Part shown: piece by piece, positions 11,481 to 24,062 of the stretch
Layout of the letters: the number at the start of each line of letters is the position of its first letter
Position numbering within the stretch: the stretch's first letter is position 1
The notes under the pieces: model-generated
Databases searched by the model: none
Seen by the model: only the letters and a program-made list of their open reading frames with translations
Told to the model about the DNA's origin: nothing
DNA from: Uloborus plumipes
Taxonomy: Eukaryota > Arthropoda > Arachnida > Araneae > Uloboridae
Reading direction: 5' to 3'
Assembly: GCA_038373865.1 (NCBI GenBank)
Contig: JAXGGA010003874.1
Coordinates: 32,090 to 96,089, forward strand
DNA: 64,000 bases
Position numbers and translations under genes: made by a program

Positions 11481-13734
11481 TCTTCTTTCAATGTTAAATA
11501 TTAAGAAATAATTTAGCTTTTTTGCCGTGTGAGAATGTGAGAATAATAGGAACATTTTTAGCAGTAAAAATGTCAAAATTGAACTAGTTTTTATACTAAT
11601 TGATAGGATAATAATTATTAAATATTAGTTTCTGATTTCATAACAAAGATAAAAAATTAATACTGAATCCAGTTCAACATTTAATTGACTTTTATCACCC
11701 AATTTTAAACAAATTATATTATTAACTTGAGGCCAATTTATCTGTATCTTGTATTGCATGGTGTAGTTGATTTTTCACATCACTATTTTCATATTTACTA
11801 CAAAAGCTCCTGTTTTCGTCAGTAGGCTCGAATCGCGAAAGTTTTAGCCTCGAGAATTTTTTTTCCTCAAGTTTCGGTTTTGTTAATTTAAAATTCGCGA
11901 AATTTTCCGCTTGCGAAATCGCCGATTTCTCAGTTTCCACGAAAATTACAGCTTGCGAGACTAAGTTATTTTACAGTATTTTCTTCACTGTTTCAATTCC
12001 CCCCCCCCCCAAAAAAAGAGTCATTTGTTCTTTATTTTAAATTTTTATTTATTTATATTTATTTTTATATTGAAATACTGCACAATGAGCACTTTAAGAG
12101 AGGTAATCATTAAACAAGTAATTAAATCAATTATTAAATATTAATTTCATGATCAATTACAAAAATTAACAGGAAGTAGATTTTAATCCAGTTAATAAGG
12201 TTTTTATTGGATCATGTTGATTAAGTAACAAAACTATGACAGGTATAGAAATTAAGCTTTACTTTCTTGTAGTTTGGAATTATGTGTTGGAAATTGTTTT
12301 CTAAATTACTATGCAAAAATTTCTTAGTTTTTCATTTCCACAGAGAGATCTGTATTTTAATTTTCTATTTTTGTGCTACACAAAAAAAAAAAAAAAAATT
12401 GAATTGAAAATTACGACATGCAATTTTTTTTATTTACTTGGATGCTGCATAATGCAATGGAAAATTAAATTATGACAATTATGAAGCTAATGTAATCAAG
12501 TATTAAAAATTAAGCAGTAGTTGTTTGATTTATGACTCAGTACACAGGAAATCAATATCGAATTTAGTTAGCATTCTACTGATTTTAGATCAACCAAGGT
12601 TTTTATTGGATTATACTGTGCACGCAGTAGAACCATGGAAGCAATTTAATGAAGCTTTACAATTTTATACCTTATAATTATGAGTTAGATTTCTTTTCCA
12701 AACGACTATTTTTCAGCTCTGAACTTTTCACTTCCAAAGAGAGAGCTGCATTTTATTTTTATTTACTTTAATGTTACATAATACACTAATGAAAGTGGTA
12801 ATTATTGGGCAAATAAGAAAATGCAATTAATTATTAAACATTCACTCCTTGTTCATGATAAAGATAAAAGGAAGTCAATGTCAAATTCAATTAACATTCT
12901 GTTGGCTTTGACCACCAAAGGTTTTTAATCATATTTTTCAAACCAGAAAAACCAAGAGAGTCTAATAATGATAGCGAAGTTTTCAGCTAGAAAATAACTA
13001 TGCACAGTAGATATGTACTTTCTTTTATTTTTAAGTAATTCAATAAGGTCATTGAAACAAGTTATAGCATAGCTTTACAGTAAAAACCATGAGTGTATTC
13101 CCAATTTAAAATTATAAGCGAGAAAAATGTTCGAACGTATTAATTTAAACTCCACCAATACGCTCATATTCCATTTAGGCTGTAGATATAAAAATGTAAC
13201 GAAAATATTTTTTTTTCCATTTTAGCAGTTGAACATTCATTTTTGCGTAGGAAATCTATTAAAAACTTGATGGAAAATGGGCATTTCCTACGTTTTGCAA
13301 CTGCTAAGAAAAATTGTAGAATCGGCACTGAGCGAAGTAAACAATCTCACATTTGCCGAAGACACAATATTTGGCACTTATAACTGTCTATTACAATCTA
13401 GAAGGGACACAGCATTTATTAAGCACTATAAAAAGCTATATTAGAAGTTTGAAGAACATTATTGAACCTGACAAAAACACCGATCATTGCTTTCGCCAGC
13501 ATACTACCGTAGCGAAAACGTAAACAAAGTAGCAAAGGGCACAGTGACGTCAGGCCAATCACGTAGCGTTTTCGTGTCACGTGACTTTTCGTCAATTTTC
13601 TCTCACTTTAAAATTGAATAATAATTAACACAAAGCTTTTTTTGAATGGAAAAGCATATTTTCGGAAATAGTGAGTCATAATTTATCGAAATCAACTTAA
13701 ATATTGCGTATTCCTCACATGTGCAAACTGCTCA

Positions 13735-14623
13735 TTTTTTTACTTAAAACAATCTTTAGGATTGCCAATAATGTTAAATGCAAGGCCTCTAAGGGGGCCC
13801 CTGCTTATGCGCAAGCTTATGCCCCTGCTTATTATATTAAAAAATAATTTTAACTAGAAAATAATTTTTTCACCAAATCTGGGTTATTGTAAGAGATAAA
13901 AAGATAAAAAAACGATTTTTTTATCTTGCGTAATACAGCGAAAAGTAAATTTTTATAATAAAATATGGATTTTAGCGCAGAATTAATTTTTTATGCTCCC
14001 AAATCAAAAGTTTCAACTTTTAAGTGCTCTTTTCGAGTATTTGTCAGTCATAACATATCAAAGAAAAATTAAATGCTAAATGCAGATTTATAGCTAAAAA
14101 TCTCTCATAACGCACAATAAAGAAAAATACATCATTTATTCCTGTTTAAGAACTATTTTACATTACGTAGTTTGGGTAGTACTTAACTACTTTGTTAAAA
14201 ACGTGTTTGTACTAATAAGCTATGACAAACTTAAGAATACTTATGTTTTTGCTTATGATTGTCTTCAATACATTCTTTTTCAATTAAACCTTATTTTTGA
14301 ATCCTTTCAACTTTTGTCATTGTAATGTAACTTTTTCCTGATTAAGCAAAGATATTTGTTTTAACTATTATTATGATTATGATTATTATTATTATTATTT
14401 GTTTTCCGTTTTGCTTTTTTTTCTCTCTCTTTTTGCTTGTTCTTTTTTTTATTGATATAATTTTAATTTATTTCGTTGTTTTTTTTTTTTTTTTTTGCTT
14501 CAGTTGTGTTTTCATAATTTTAATGAGTGAGCATTTCATGACATGACTATTTTTTCCCTTGCCTTTATACTCTTTTTTTTCTGCAAAGAATGTTCTATTT
14601 CTTTCTATATTGGATATGAAGTT
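13735..14623. other. Intergenic, no gene recognised
   Basis: AT-rich with many T-runs; a TAT/ATT microsatellite-like patch near 14370-14400. No gene seen. Confidence 0.5.
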
Positions 14624-16374
14624 GGGTCACTCACTGTTAAAAAAAACCTGAATTTTCAGGAAGATTTTTACTGGTTTTAACAGTAAATTTCCGTTTTCGT
14701 TTCAAAACAGAACTTTTCCTTGAAAAAACGGAACTATTCCGTGAATTACCAAGTTGGAGAAACAAAAAACGGAATTTACCCGGTTTTGTGGTTGAAATAT
14801 AACCGCACGAGAGAGTTAGATACAGTCTGAAGAGACTTGGGGCGTGCGCAGAAACGACGGCAGCACAAATGATTCATAACTGAATCAAAGTGCGCAGCAA
14901 AAGTAACGTAAAGTCATCGAGAATTAATGTGCATGTTTACGCTTCTGTGAAAGCTGTATTATTCGCATTAGCATGGAAAAGAGGACATCTGTGTCTCGTC
15001 GTTTGTCATCACAGTCGAATGTTATTTAATCGTGTTCCTCAGGACGTTATTATGTGTGCGCCATTTTGTTTCAATTTGAAAATGCTTCGTCGAAGAGCGT
15101 TGACTATTGATAGCATTCGAAGAAGAATTGTTCCAGGATTCTGCGTAGTTAATCAAATTGACTGGAAAAATAATTTGGATCTTTTCATGTGATTATTCGG
15201 TATCCAGCATTTCCTCTCAACATTTTTAAGAAGACTTCGTTAATCGCAATGGATAAATTCAAAATAGGCAACAAAAGGGCGTGTTAGTGCATTTTAAAAT
15301 CTACTCGCTCTATTGTTGCCTTTTTTGAGCAACAAAAAAAGAAAATTTTTATTTAAGAGGTAAGAATTTTTATTTTTGTTACTGCTATTTTTATTTTAAT
15401 CTGTGTCCAGACTTAACAGTTAGTTATTTCATGATGTAAACCAATTGTGCATTTTAGTAGTTGCATGTATGAACTTACTGGTGCTGAGGGTTAGTAAAAT
15501 TTAGTGAAATGATTTTTGTAATTTTATATCAAGATTTAAAAGCTTAGTTTCAAAACTTAGCTTTTTTACTTTATGACTTTACTTCGTTAATGTGACGAAA
15601 TTAATGTTGTCAAAACTACGAAAATGATTGTCAATTTGACAATACTAGGATAAAGAAATATTTCGCTACATTTGACGAAATTCATCCCCAAAAAATTACG
15701 AAATGTTCGCTCGGGGTATATTCTTGGAAGTGATTTCATCAAAAACAAAGAAAGTTCGTTAATTTTGAGAGTGCATTTCTGAAAGTGTTGATCACTATGA
15801 ACACCATAACGTAAATATATATGAAAATAGAGGAAATCAGTAACAATACAGGATTTTTTTTTTAAGGAACCACGAATGTTTCAAATTCAGAAAGGAAAAA
15901 AAGAACTTTCGGAAGAACTTAATTTTTATTCAAACGTAAGAGAAAATATTTTTAAAAGAATGCACCTTGTTAATACTTTTTAATTTTTTGAAGTTATGCG
16001 CTCAGAAATACTATGCATTGATCATTCCATCTTCAAAATATTTGAGTATTTTATGCGAGATTGATGTAATCTTTTTAAAAAAATCATGTTATTTTAATGA
16101 ACTAAAATTTTTAATGAAAAAAAAAAAAAAGCCAATTCTTGTATTGCTTTAGTATTTTTTTTAAAGGCAAGATGTTTAAAAGTTTGAAGTATATGAGCGG
16201 ATATTTTCAAACTTTTTCTAAAAAACAAAATTCGTAAGAGTTTTAAGTTTACATTTTTGCTCATCATTTTGTCTTATATATATATAATTTTCCGGTGAGC
16301 TAGTTTACGCTCCTTTTTTAATTGCTCTATTTTTCTGTTTCTCATTTTCCCATATTTTAATCACCCACATTTTT

Positions 16375-17862
16375 ACATTATAGGCTTATACCTATACGCT
16401 TATACTTATATATGCAAGATGGAAAATTATTGAAATTTTGCAAAATAAACAAGCGCTTTTATAGCAGCTTAATATTAATAGCAAATAATATATGAAAGTT
16501 TAATAAATTAGTCCTTTAAGTGGCGCAAAATGTGTAGATTAGAAAAAACAACAAATGAACAAATTGAAATTTTAAGAAACTTTGAGAAACATTTGAAAAT
16601 TTACGAAACAATATAAGGGCGATTCTCTGTAAACTCGTCATTTTTCACACGAAATCTGTCCGGGCACGGTTTTTTGAAATGTTCGTATAATTATAATACT
16701 ATTGCTCAGAAAATGAATCTATTACTTTGGTTTGAAAAAGGGCCGATTGAAGTTTGTGTTTTTCTGATAAATCATGATAGGGGGTAAGTCCCCCGCCTAG
16801 TATAACTAGGCAGGGGACTGTGCCAGGTGACTGTGTTTTTGCTCTTTGTTGCGTAATATCTGCAAAACTATTGGAACATAATTAATTACGAGAGTACCTA
16901 TAAATTGCGGCACAAATCGTGGACATAATAACTAATATGTTTCTAATTAAATTAATTGACATTAATAAAATTACTTCCCAGAGGACTGTTTTCGCAACGA
17001 CCCTGATGCATACTTTCATCACAAATGTGGCTCTCAAACTAAGCAAAGTAGCGTTTCAACGCCGTTCTCGGCGATTTCGGCAAATTCACACTGATTACTT
17101 TAAACTTCATGCCAAAAAGAATTTGCAAAAGCTATAGATTTTTCATATTACAGCTTTGAATTTGTTGCAGGGGACTGTTTGAAAAAACTCTGGACAGAAT
17201 TTACACGACAATTTTAAGTTTTAGAAATACATAATTATACCTTATTTCATAAGAAAAATATAGCTTCATTATTCTATTTTTAAATATTAATTGCCAAATT
17301 TATGTAGTGTTAATAGGTTTTTTGAAATACTACCTTTAACAGTTAGACTATGGGATTGGGACAGCCAGGGGACTGTGTTTTTGGCGCTTAGATAATTTCT
17401 AGAAAAAAAATTAAAGTGTTATCACTCCAAATACAATTGGGCCACAAAGTATTAATGCTTTACTTGTATTAGGAGCGATAATTACTTTATTACACTAAAT
17501 TAGTTTTAAAATACTCAGTCCGGACAGCCATTTACCAGTTTACAGAGAATCGCCCATAAACATATAAAAAGAACAAACGAAAAAGATAAGGCAGCACATT
17601 ACCCATGTTTGTTCTTTTTATATGTTTATATTGTTTCGCAAATTTTCAAATGTTTCTTAAAATTTCAATTTGTGCATTTGTTGTTCTACACAATCTACGC
17701 ATTTTGCGACACTTAAAGGACTAATTCATTGAACTTCCATAGATAATTTGCTATTGATATTAAGCTGCTATAAAAGCGCTTGTTAATTTGCAAAATTTAA
17801 ATAATTTTCCATCTTGCATGTATACATATAAGTCAAAGCGTATAGGTATAAGCCTATAACGT
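16375..17862. repeat. Foldback (inverted repeat), split by a later insertion
   Basis: Left arm 16375-16616 plus 17560-17580 pairs with right arm 17608-17862. Matching landmarks include AGGCTTATACCTATACG, GCGCTTTTATAGCAGCTTAA and AACATATAAAAAGAACAAAC. The loop is about 28 bp (17581-17607). The left arm is broken by the 939-bp element 16617-17555. Confidence 0.8.
16617..17555. mobile_element. 939-bp TIR element, GGGCGATTCTC ends, TSD ATAA
   Basis: Ends GGGCGATTCTCTGTAAAC in inverted orientation; ATAA at 16613-16616 and 17556-17559. Removing it and one ATAA rejoins the foldback arm, which proves the insertion. Three internal copies of a CAGGGGACTGT motif (near 16811, 17168, 17367). An internal open frame (16919-17137) is not recognised. 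Confidence 0.85.
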
Positions 17863-18093
17863 ATAAGCGGGGATAATAAGAACCGAAAAAATGGAGAACG
17901 GAGAATTACGAAACGAAAAAATGCCTAACGGAAAAATGACGAACGCTCTGTTCGTCATTTTTCCGTAAAATCACGGAAATATAATTAACGAAACGGAAAC
18001 ACTCCGGCAACTCAGCTGCCGTATGTTTTTTCATTATTTTCAGGAAATTTTTTTAACAGTGTAGGGTCAAATGCAGTGTTCCTAACTGCTATT

Positions 18094-19339
18094 GGGTCAT
18101 TCCACGTCAAGTGATCCAAAATCTGAGAAAAATTTTACCTTACATTTTTGTATTTCTTTCACATTTGGCTCATCAATTGTACTCCTTGAGGTAATCAAAA
18201 GTCTCAATTTTTGGATTTTTATCTCTATTATTTTTTCATTTATGAGACTTTGAACTTTGGAAAAACCCTCGTTTTTCCATGGATAAGGGTACATAAAAAG
18301 GACCATAACTCAGCACCAAATATAGATAGAACAATTTGGTAAATGGCATTTTAAAGTACGTTAGTTGCCGCTTAATCTGATATGCAACATGACTAATTTG
18401 ATAAAAATTTTCTTTTTCAAAAAATGAAATTTAAATTTCAAATTTAAATTTCTCGAAAAACATATAATTAATTTTTTTGAAAAAATTCTCAAAAATTTTT
18501 GTGTATTTCATCTATGTTTGTACAAATTTTTAGATTGGGATCTCAATGGGATCATATTTTTTTGAATTTTTGAATAAAACTGTATAGGAAAAAAATGATA
18601 TTTTTTAGATTCTATTTATTTAAATACTAAGTTCTCTTGCTCGTGATGGTCTAAAAAGTAGTAAACAAACATGAATATGTTTAAAGTGAGCTGGTATGAG
18701 CTTATAGATTTGTCAGGTTCACCCCCTGCCCCTTTCTTCCCCGCACAACCACTCTTTTTTTAATTCAAAACTGTTCAAAATGTTTAAAAAAAAAAAAAAA
18801 ACTCTTTGATACAAAATGAATAGTAAACTTATTTAAAGTGGGGAAATGGGTTTCCTTATAACTAGACGAAGTATCCCCCTCCCCACCCAAATATACCATT
18901 CACACTATACTAATATGACGTCTAACCTGGGGATTGAGTTGAGGATTATTTTCAAACCTAGGTATATATATTGTTTTTCAGACGAAGTGTTTCTTTTCGA
19001 TCCGAACTTCAAAGTGTACTTCCATTCAATATCTGAAATTTAACTTTATGATTCATTTCATCTTCTACTCCAGCACCAATCTTCAATTTTGAAGGGAGGA
19101 AATAAATGGGTCGCCCCAATATCATAGCAAACAGCAAAATAGCACTGTTTCGCCTTGTTCTCATCGTTTTTTCTATTCTTTTCGCACAAAACTGAAAATA
19201 AATCAAAATATCAGATCATATGTCTGTGTCCCCATAACTATCTTTCCACATTATCTAGTGTGCAGCTGTTATTTAATTTTTTTAATCGATTGTGTTCTTT
19301 TTCATTTTGTTGTAAAGGAAAGTAATGCAGCAAGATATA

Positions 19340-19374
<35 letters not shown>

Positions 19375-21000
19375 CAAACACTGTTTTTTTTGAGCACAAC
19401 CTCACATGTTGTTTAACTTCTTTACAGATTGCTCCCCCCCCCCTACCCTACCTTTCCACTCCAAACTTTTATTTTTTTTTATTATCCCGTCTAGCCCCAT
19501 TTCAAAGCCTTAGTCTCTACTGATGTCTGGTAGTGTTTCAGTTTATTCTGTTTGTTACTCTTTCCTATTAGCTCATGAGCTTTGTCCAATAAGAGAAAGG
19601 AAAGGCAGTGATGGGGACTGACATATAACGTGACACTTTAATTTCTTTTCAGTTTTGTGTAAAAATAATGGGAAAACATTATGAGAACAAGGGGAAACAG
19701 TGCTATTTTGCTGTTTGATATGATCTTGGGGCGACCCATTTATTCCCTCCCTTCAAAATTGAAGATTGGTGCTGGGGGAGGGGATGAAATGAACCATAAG
19801 TTTAAATTCAGATTTTGAATGGAAGTACACTTTGTGAAGTTCGGATTGAAAACGAAACACTTCGTCTGAAAAACAATATATACCTAGGGGAAAATAATCC
19901 TCAAATCAATCCCCAGGTGAGACGTCATATTAGTATAGCGTTAATGGTATATTTGGGTGGGGGAAGGGTTGTACTTTGCCTTGTTATAAGGAAGCCCATT
20001 TATCAACTTTAAACAAGTTTACTGTTCATTTTGTATCAAAGAAGCTTTTTTTTAGCATTTTAAACAGTTTGGGGGGAAAATGGTTGGGTCAGGAAGGAAG
20101 GGAGGGGGAGCTGACCAATCTACAAGTTAATGCTAGCTCACTTACCTAGAGTAAAAATAATAGTCAATTCAATCCCCAGGTTATACTTCATAATAGTACA
20201 GCGTTAATGGTATATTTGGGTGGAGGAGGGGGATAGTTCGTCTAGTTATAAGGAAACTCATTTGCCAACTTTAAAAAAGTTTAGTATTCATTTTGTATCA
20301 AAGAGTTTTTTTTTTTTTTGAAACATTTTGAACAGTTTTGAATTAAAAAAGAGCGGTTGTGCGGGGGAGGAAGGGGGGGGGTGAACCTGACAAATCTATA
20401 GGCTCATACCAGCTCACTTTAAACATATTCATGTTTGTTCACTACTTTTTAGACCATCACAAGCAAGAGAACTTAGTATTTAAATAAATAGAATCTAAAA
20501 AATATAATTTTTTTCCTATACAGTTTTATTCAAAAATTCAAAAAAATATGATCCCATTGAGATCCCAATCTAAAAATTTGTACAAACATAGATGAAATAC
20601 ACAAAAATTTTTGAGAATTTTTTCAAAAAAATTAATTATATGTTTTTTGAGAAATTTAAATTTGAAATTTAAATTTCATTTTTTGAAAAAGAAAATTTTT
20701 ATCAAATTAGTCATGTTGCATATCAGATTAAGCGGCAACTAACGTACTTTAAAATGCCATTTACCAAATTGTTCTATCTATATTTGGTGCCGAGTTATGG
20801 TCCCTTTTATGTACCCTTATCCATGGAAAAACGAGGGTTTTTCCAAAGTTCAAAGTCTCATAAATGAAAAAATAATAGAGATAAAAATCCAAAAATTGAG
20901 ACTTTTGATTACCTCAAGGGGTACAATTGATGAGCCAAATGTGAAAGAAATACAAAAATGTAAGGTAAAAAACGTTGGATCACTTGACATGGAATGACCC
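18094..21000. mobile_element. 2907-bp foldback element, GGGTCATTCCA ends, TSD TATT
   Basis: Begins GGGTCATTCCACGTCAAGTG and ends with its inverse; TATT at 18090-18093 and 21001-21004. Inverted arms run about 18094-19235 and 19612-21000. The right arm is longer because it holds a ~263-bp direct duplication (about 19907-20040 and 20170-20302). The spacer has an (AT)n tract at 19341-19370. Matching open frames on the two arms (18097-18306 and 20797-20997) are mirror copies of repeat sequence, not a recognised protein. Confidence 0.88.
19341..19370. repeat. (AT)n microsatellite
   Basis: Alternating AT tract in the spacer of the foldback 18094-21000. Confidence 0.95.
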
Positions 21001-21004
21001 TATT

Positions 21005-24000
21005 GCAAATTTTACCTCTGAAAATAATTTAGTTAAATTATTTTCAGATCATTTCAGATCATTTCAGTCATTTCTCAGATTTAATATTTTTAATACCCTC
21101 CCTCTTCCTTCTTGCTCTTATTCCTTGTTGATTAATGTTAATGTCGGCTATTTAACGAAGCACAAGTCATTTTTATTTTGATCGAGTGTGAAATTTTTAA
21201 GACTTTTTTTTTGCCCAGTTTTTCCTCACATATTTTTAGTCTCAAAAACTTTACGCCTATTTTTCAAAAAATTTCCCGGAGGAAGCCCCTTGGACTCCCC
21301 GAAATTAGGGATAATCAACAGTTTATACCTTACTTAAAAGAGGTCATTGCATAGTTTTTCTAATATCTATGCCACTAACAAGGTCAATTCATAGCAGAAC
21401 AAGAAAATATAGCGAGAGCATTAAAGAACGAGAAAAAAACACTGAAGAAATTGTATGTAGAATTGTATGTGATTCATCTGAATAGTAAGAACGAATATTT
21501 CTCTTATGAAAAATCTAAGTGAAAAAATCTAGGGGAGGGGGTGGGGGGTCAAAAGCTTCACCAGCACTTCTGAAATTTTTAACCTGTGCCCCCCCCCCCC
21601 CCCCAAAACTTTTGGTCACGCTACGCCTATGCACCCGCCAAATTTAAAATATTAACTTTTTTCTATTAATTGTTCCCACCTACAAAGTAAAAATTATTAT
21701 AACTCAGAAATAAATCTATTTCTCGTTCTGAAGGCTTATCTCCATTACAGACGCAACTGTCGTCGCATTGCAAATTTGAAATTCAAATCCGTGGTTCTTT
21801 TAATAAATTCCACATGAATTATGATTGTTTTTTACTTATTTCAATGCTAAAAGGAAATAGGTGAGCCTTAAATTGAAAATTCATTACTTTAATCGTAATC
21901 ATTGTTGGAAAATACTCATATTTAAAAATCTTAAATTTCATCAATTTGAATGCTAAAAGGCCTATCTCGATTACAATATAAATAGGCTACCAAAATACCC
22001 TTTTCCCAAGACACGTTCTTTCCTTCTCTTCAATAATAAAGAATATTTTTAAAAAAATATCAACTCAGCATTCTATAGAAAGGGTGGGAGGAAGGGAGCA
22101 CGATTATTGTGGGCCCCTCTGGTTGCGCCACTACAATAAGAAGTCCGGAGAAGGGGTATTTCTATGGAAAATTTTGAAATCTTACCTAAAAAATGCTGGT
22201 TTTCAGCTGATTTCAGGGCAGATTTTACTGATAAAGTTATTACAATAGTCACTTTTTTTTTTTTTTTTTAATTTCGCCATGGTAGTTTCAAAGTAGAAGA
22301 AATTGTAATGATGTACCAATAAATACCCAATTACGGGGTATACACTCATTCTTTAATACAGCACTGAATAATAATGTTCTTTTCCAACTGCATTTCTTGG
22401 CGAATTATTCTTAATTTCTTTATTTTCAAAACCTAACCAAAAATGTTGGGGGTGCGGCGCACCCCCTGGCACCCCCGTAAGTCCGCCTATGCATGAATGA
22501 CCCTATAATTGGCTCTCTAGAAAAACGGTTTACCACATCTGGAAAAAAGAAAGCTTTTTAACTCCACAAAGGTTGCTGACCCTTAGATCTAGAACGAAAA
22601 CATTTCTTAAGGCTATATACTCTTCAAACAGCAAGTAGACAATCATAATTAATTAATGCTTGTTCCAAATACACTTCGTTTGCAAATGAACATATAGTGA
22701 CGTCATTTACTATCAACTGCGAGAGTTAATCAAAAGAAACTTTCAAAAAGTTATTGCGAAAAATGAACGGTTTTTGTCAGGTGTTATTATTTTCCTGTTA
22801 AAGTTTCTAAAACTTTTTCCTCCACAAATTTTAATTTTTGATTTCACACAGAATACTTAATAGTTTTCGAGCACATTACAGAGTGAGAAAACAATGGTTC
22901 CCATCTTTTCTAGTCATATTCGAGTAACTATATTCTCAAAATACATTAACTTGGGTTTAATTTTTCGCCGGACTGTTCTAAAGTTCTGTATTTTCATCAG
23001 AAGTCAAAGCAAAATGCTCCAGAAAAGTTTTTAGTTTTTTCCTTTCTTAATACTGATAAAAACATAAACATCCTTTTGTTTCTTCCTTCGCCCATATTTA
23101 GAAGCAGTGCTATATTAGGGAAATAATATTTAGGGGACTCACACTAAAGAAAAGGTGGTTTGACACCAATTTACATTACATTTGCATTACTTTTACAATA
23201 AAAATTTGGGGAACTCCTCTAGCCCCCCCCCCCCCCACTACAGTATTTTCTCAGAAGAAAGAACTTGTCATTTCGTGTGCTCTGAAAACTTCGTTCTATA
23301 ATAAAATCAAGCCATTATATGCCAAGAAGAATGCAATTTAAAACATCAAATTGTGGAAGCAATGTAATAAATTTTAAGTGCGAGTAATACCAGACATATT
23401 TTGGCTTTTTATGGCAGATATATGTCACTGCTTACATTTTAATTTCCACTTTTATGCCTTCAGGACAGAAGACTTATGTCACTGAGTTTGATCTTCGCCA
23501 GAAACGTTTCCAAAAAATTTAGTTTTTTAATATCACTCTAAGTTATCTTTCAAAAACAATAAAGTGAAAAAAAGGCTTCAGTTTTATGTTGCTGTTTTAT
23601 TTGTTTTTCCCATGTTGAAACTGAGATGCATGAGAGGAAATATTTTCGTGTAATGAAAATGCTTTGACTTTGCAAAAAGAAGTGCAAAAAAAAAAAAAAA
23701 AAGATAAATAAATTAGGTGAAGAATGTGATAAAAATTTGCAGAAGCATAGCTGTGCATGGAAAAAATGATTTTAGTTTCTATAAAATAATTGCAAGACAG
23801 CTATTAAATTACAACGCAGTCACTAGGTAATGAGATACTTCAGATGATGATGCAAACAGCAAATCTACTCCGTAAGTTGAAATTAGTAGCAGATAGTTTT
23901 CTAAGAAATATATATAGACCCATGCGCTTTCAACAATGAACCATTAATTTTTAAAGTGGAGCAAGTCCATTTTTGGAAGAAAAAGGAATTTTGACGTCTT

Positions 24001-24058
24001 GAATTCAAATTTTGTTTTTCGCAATCACTCGTTGCGATAGGGCCCTACTCACATTTAT
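21005..24058. other. Intergenic, no gene recognised
   Basis: Contains C- and G-runs (21590-21605, 23223-23237) and phrases such as CGGCGCACCCCCTGGCACCC (22456 on) that resemble decayed repeat ends. No complete element or gene could be delimited. Confidence 0.5.
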
Positions 24059-24062
24059 ATAT

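Larger units (their letters stand above)
10961..13734. repeat. 2774-bp tandem duplication, unit 2
   Basis: Second direct copy of 8187-10960, differing by scattered substitutions and short indels. The unit ends are not terminal inverted repeats, which argues for segmental tandem duplication rather than two insertions. Confidence 0.92.
14630..18063. mobile_element. 3434-bp DNA element, TIR CACTGTTAAAAAAA, 6-bp TSD GGGTCA
   Basis: The left end CTCACTGTTAAAAAAAACCTGA is mirrored by TTTTTTTAACAGTGTA at the right. GGGTCA flanks it exactly at 14624-14629 and 18064-18069. A 6-bp duplication is known for Polinton/Maverick elements among others, but no capsid, polymerase or integrase is seen, so the class is open. 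Contains ACGGAA/TTCCGT-rich sub-ends, a 17-bp-arm hairpin at 17928-17966 and the foldback 16375-17862. Confidence 0.7.

Noticed and set aside
14890..15192. 100-aa open frame inside the 3.4-kb element
   Set aside because: No recognisable domain and no codon or splice support; likely chance in a repeat.
18097..20997. Similar ~67-aa frames MV(L/P)FMYPYPWKNEG at 18097-18306 and 20797-20997
   Set aside because: They are the two inverted arms of one foldback read in mirrored frames; the similarity reflects the repeat, not a protein family.
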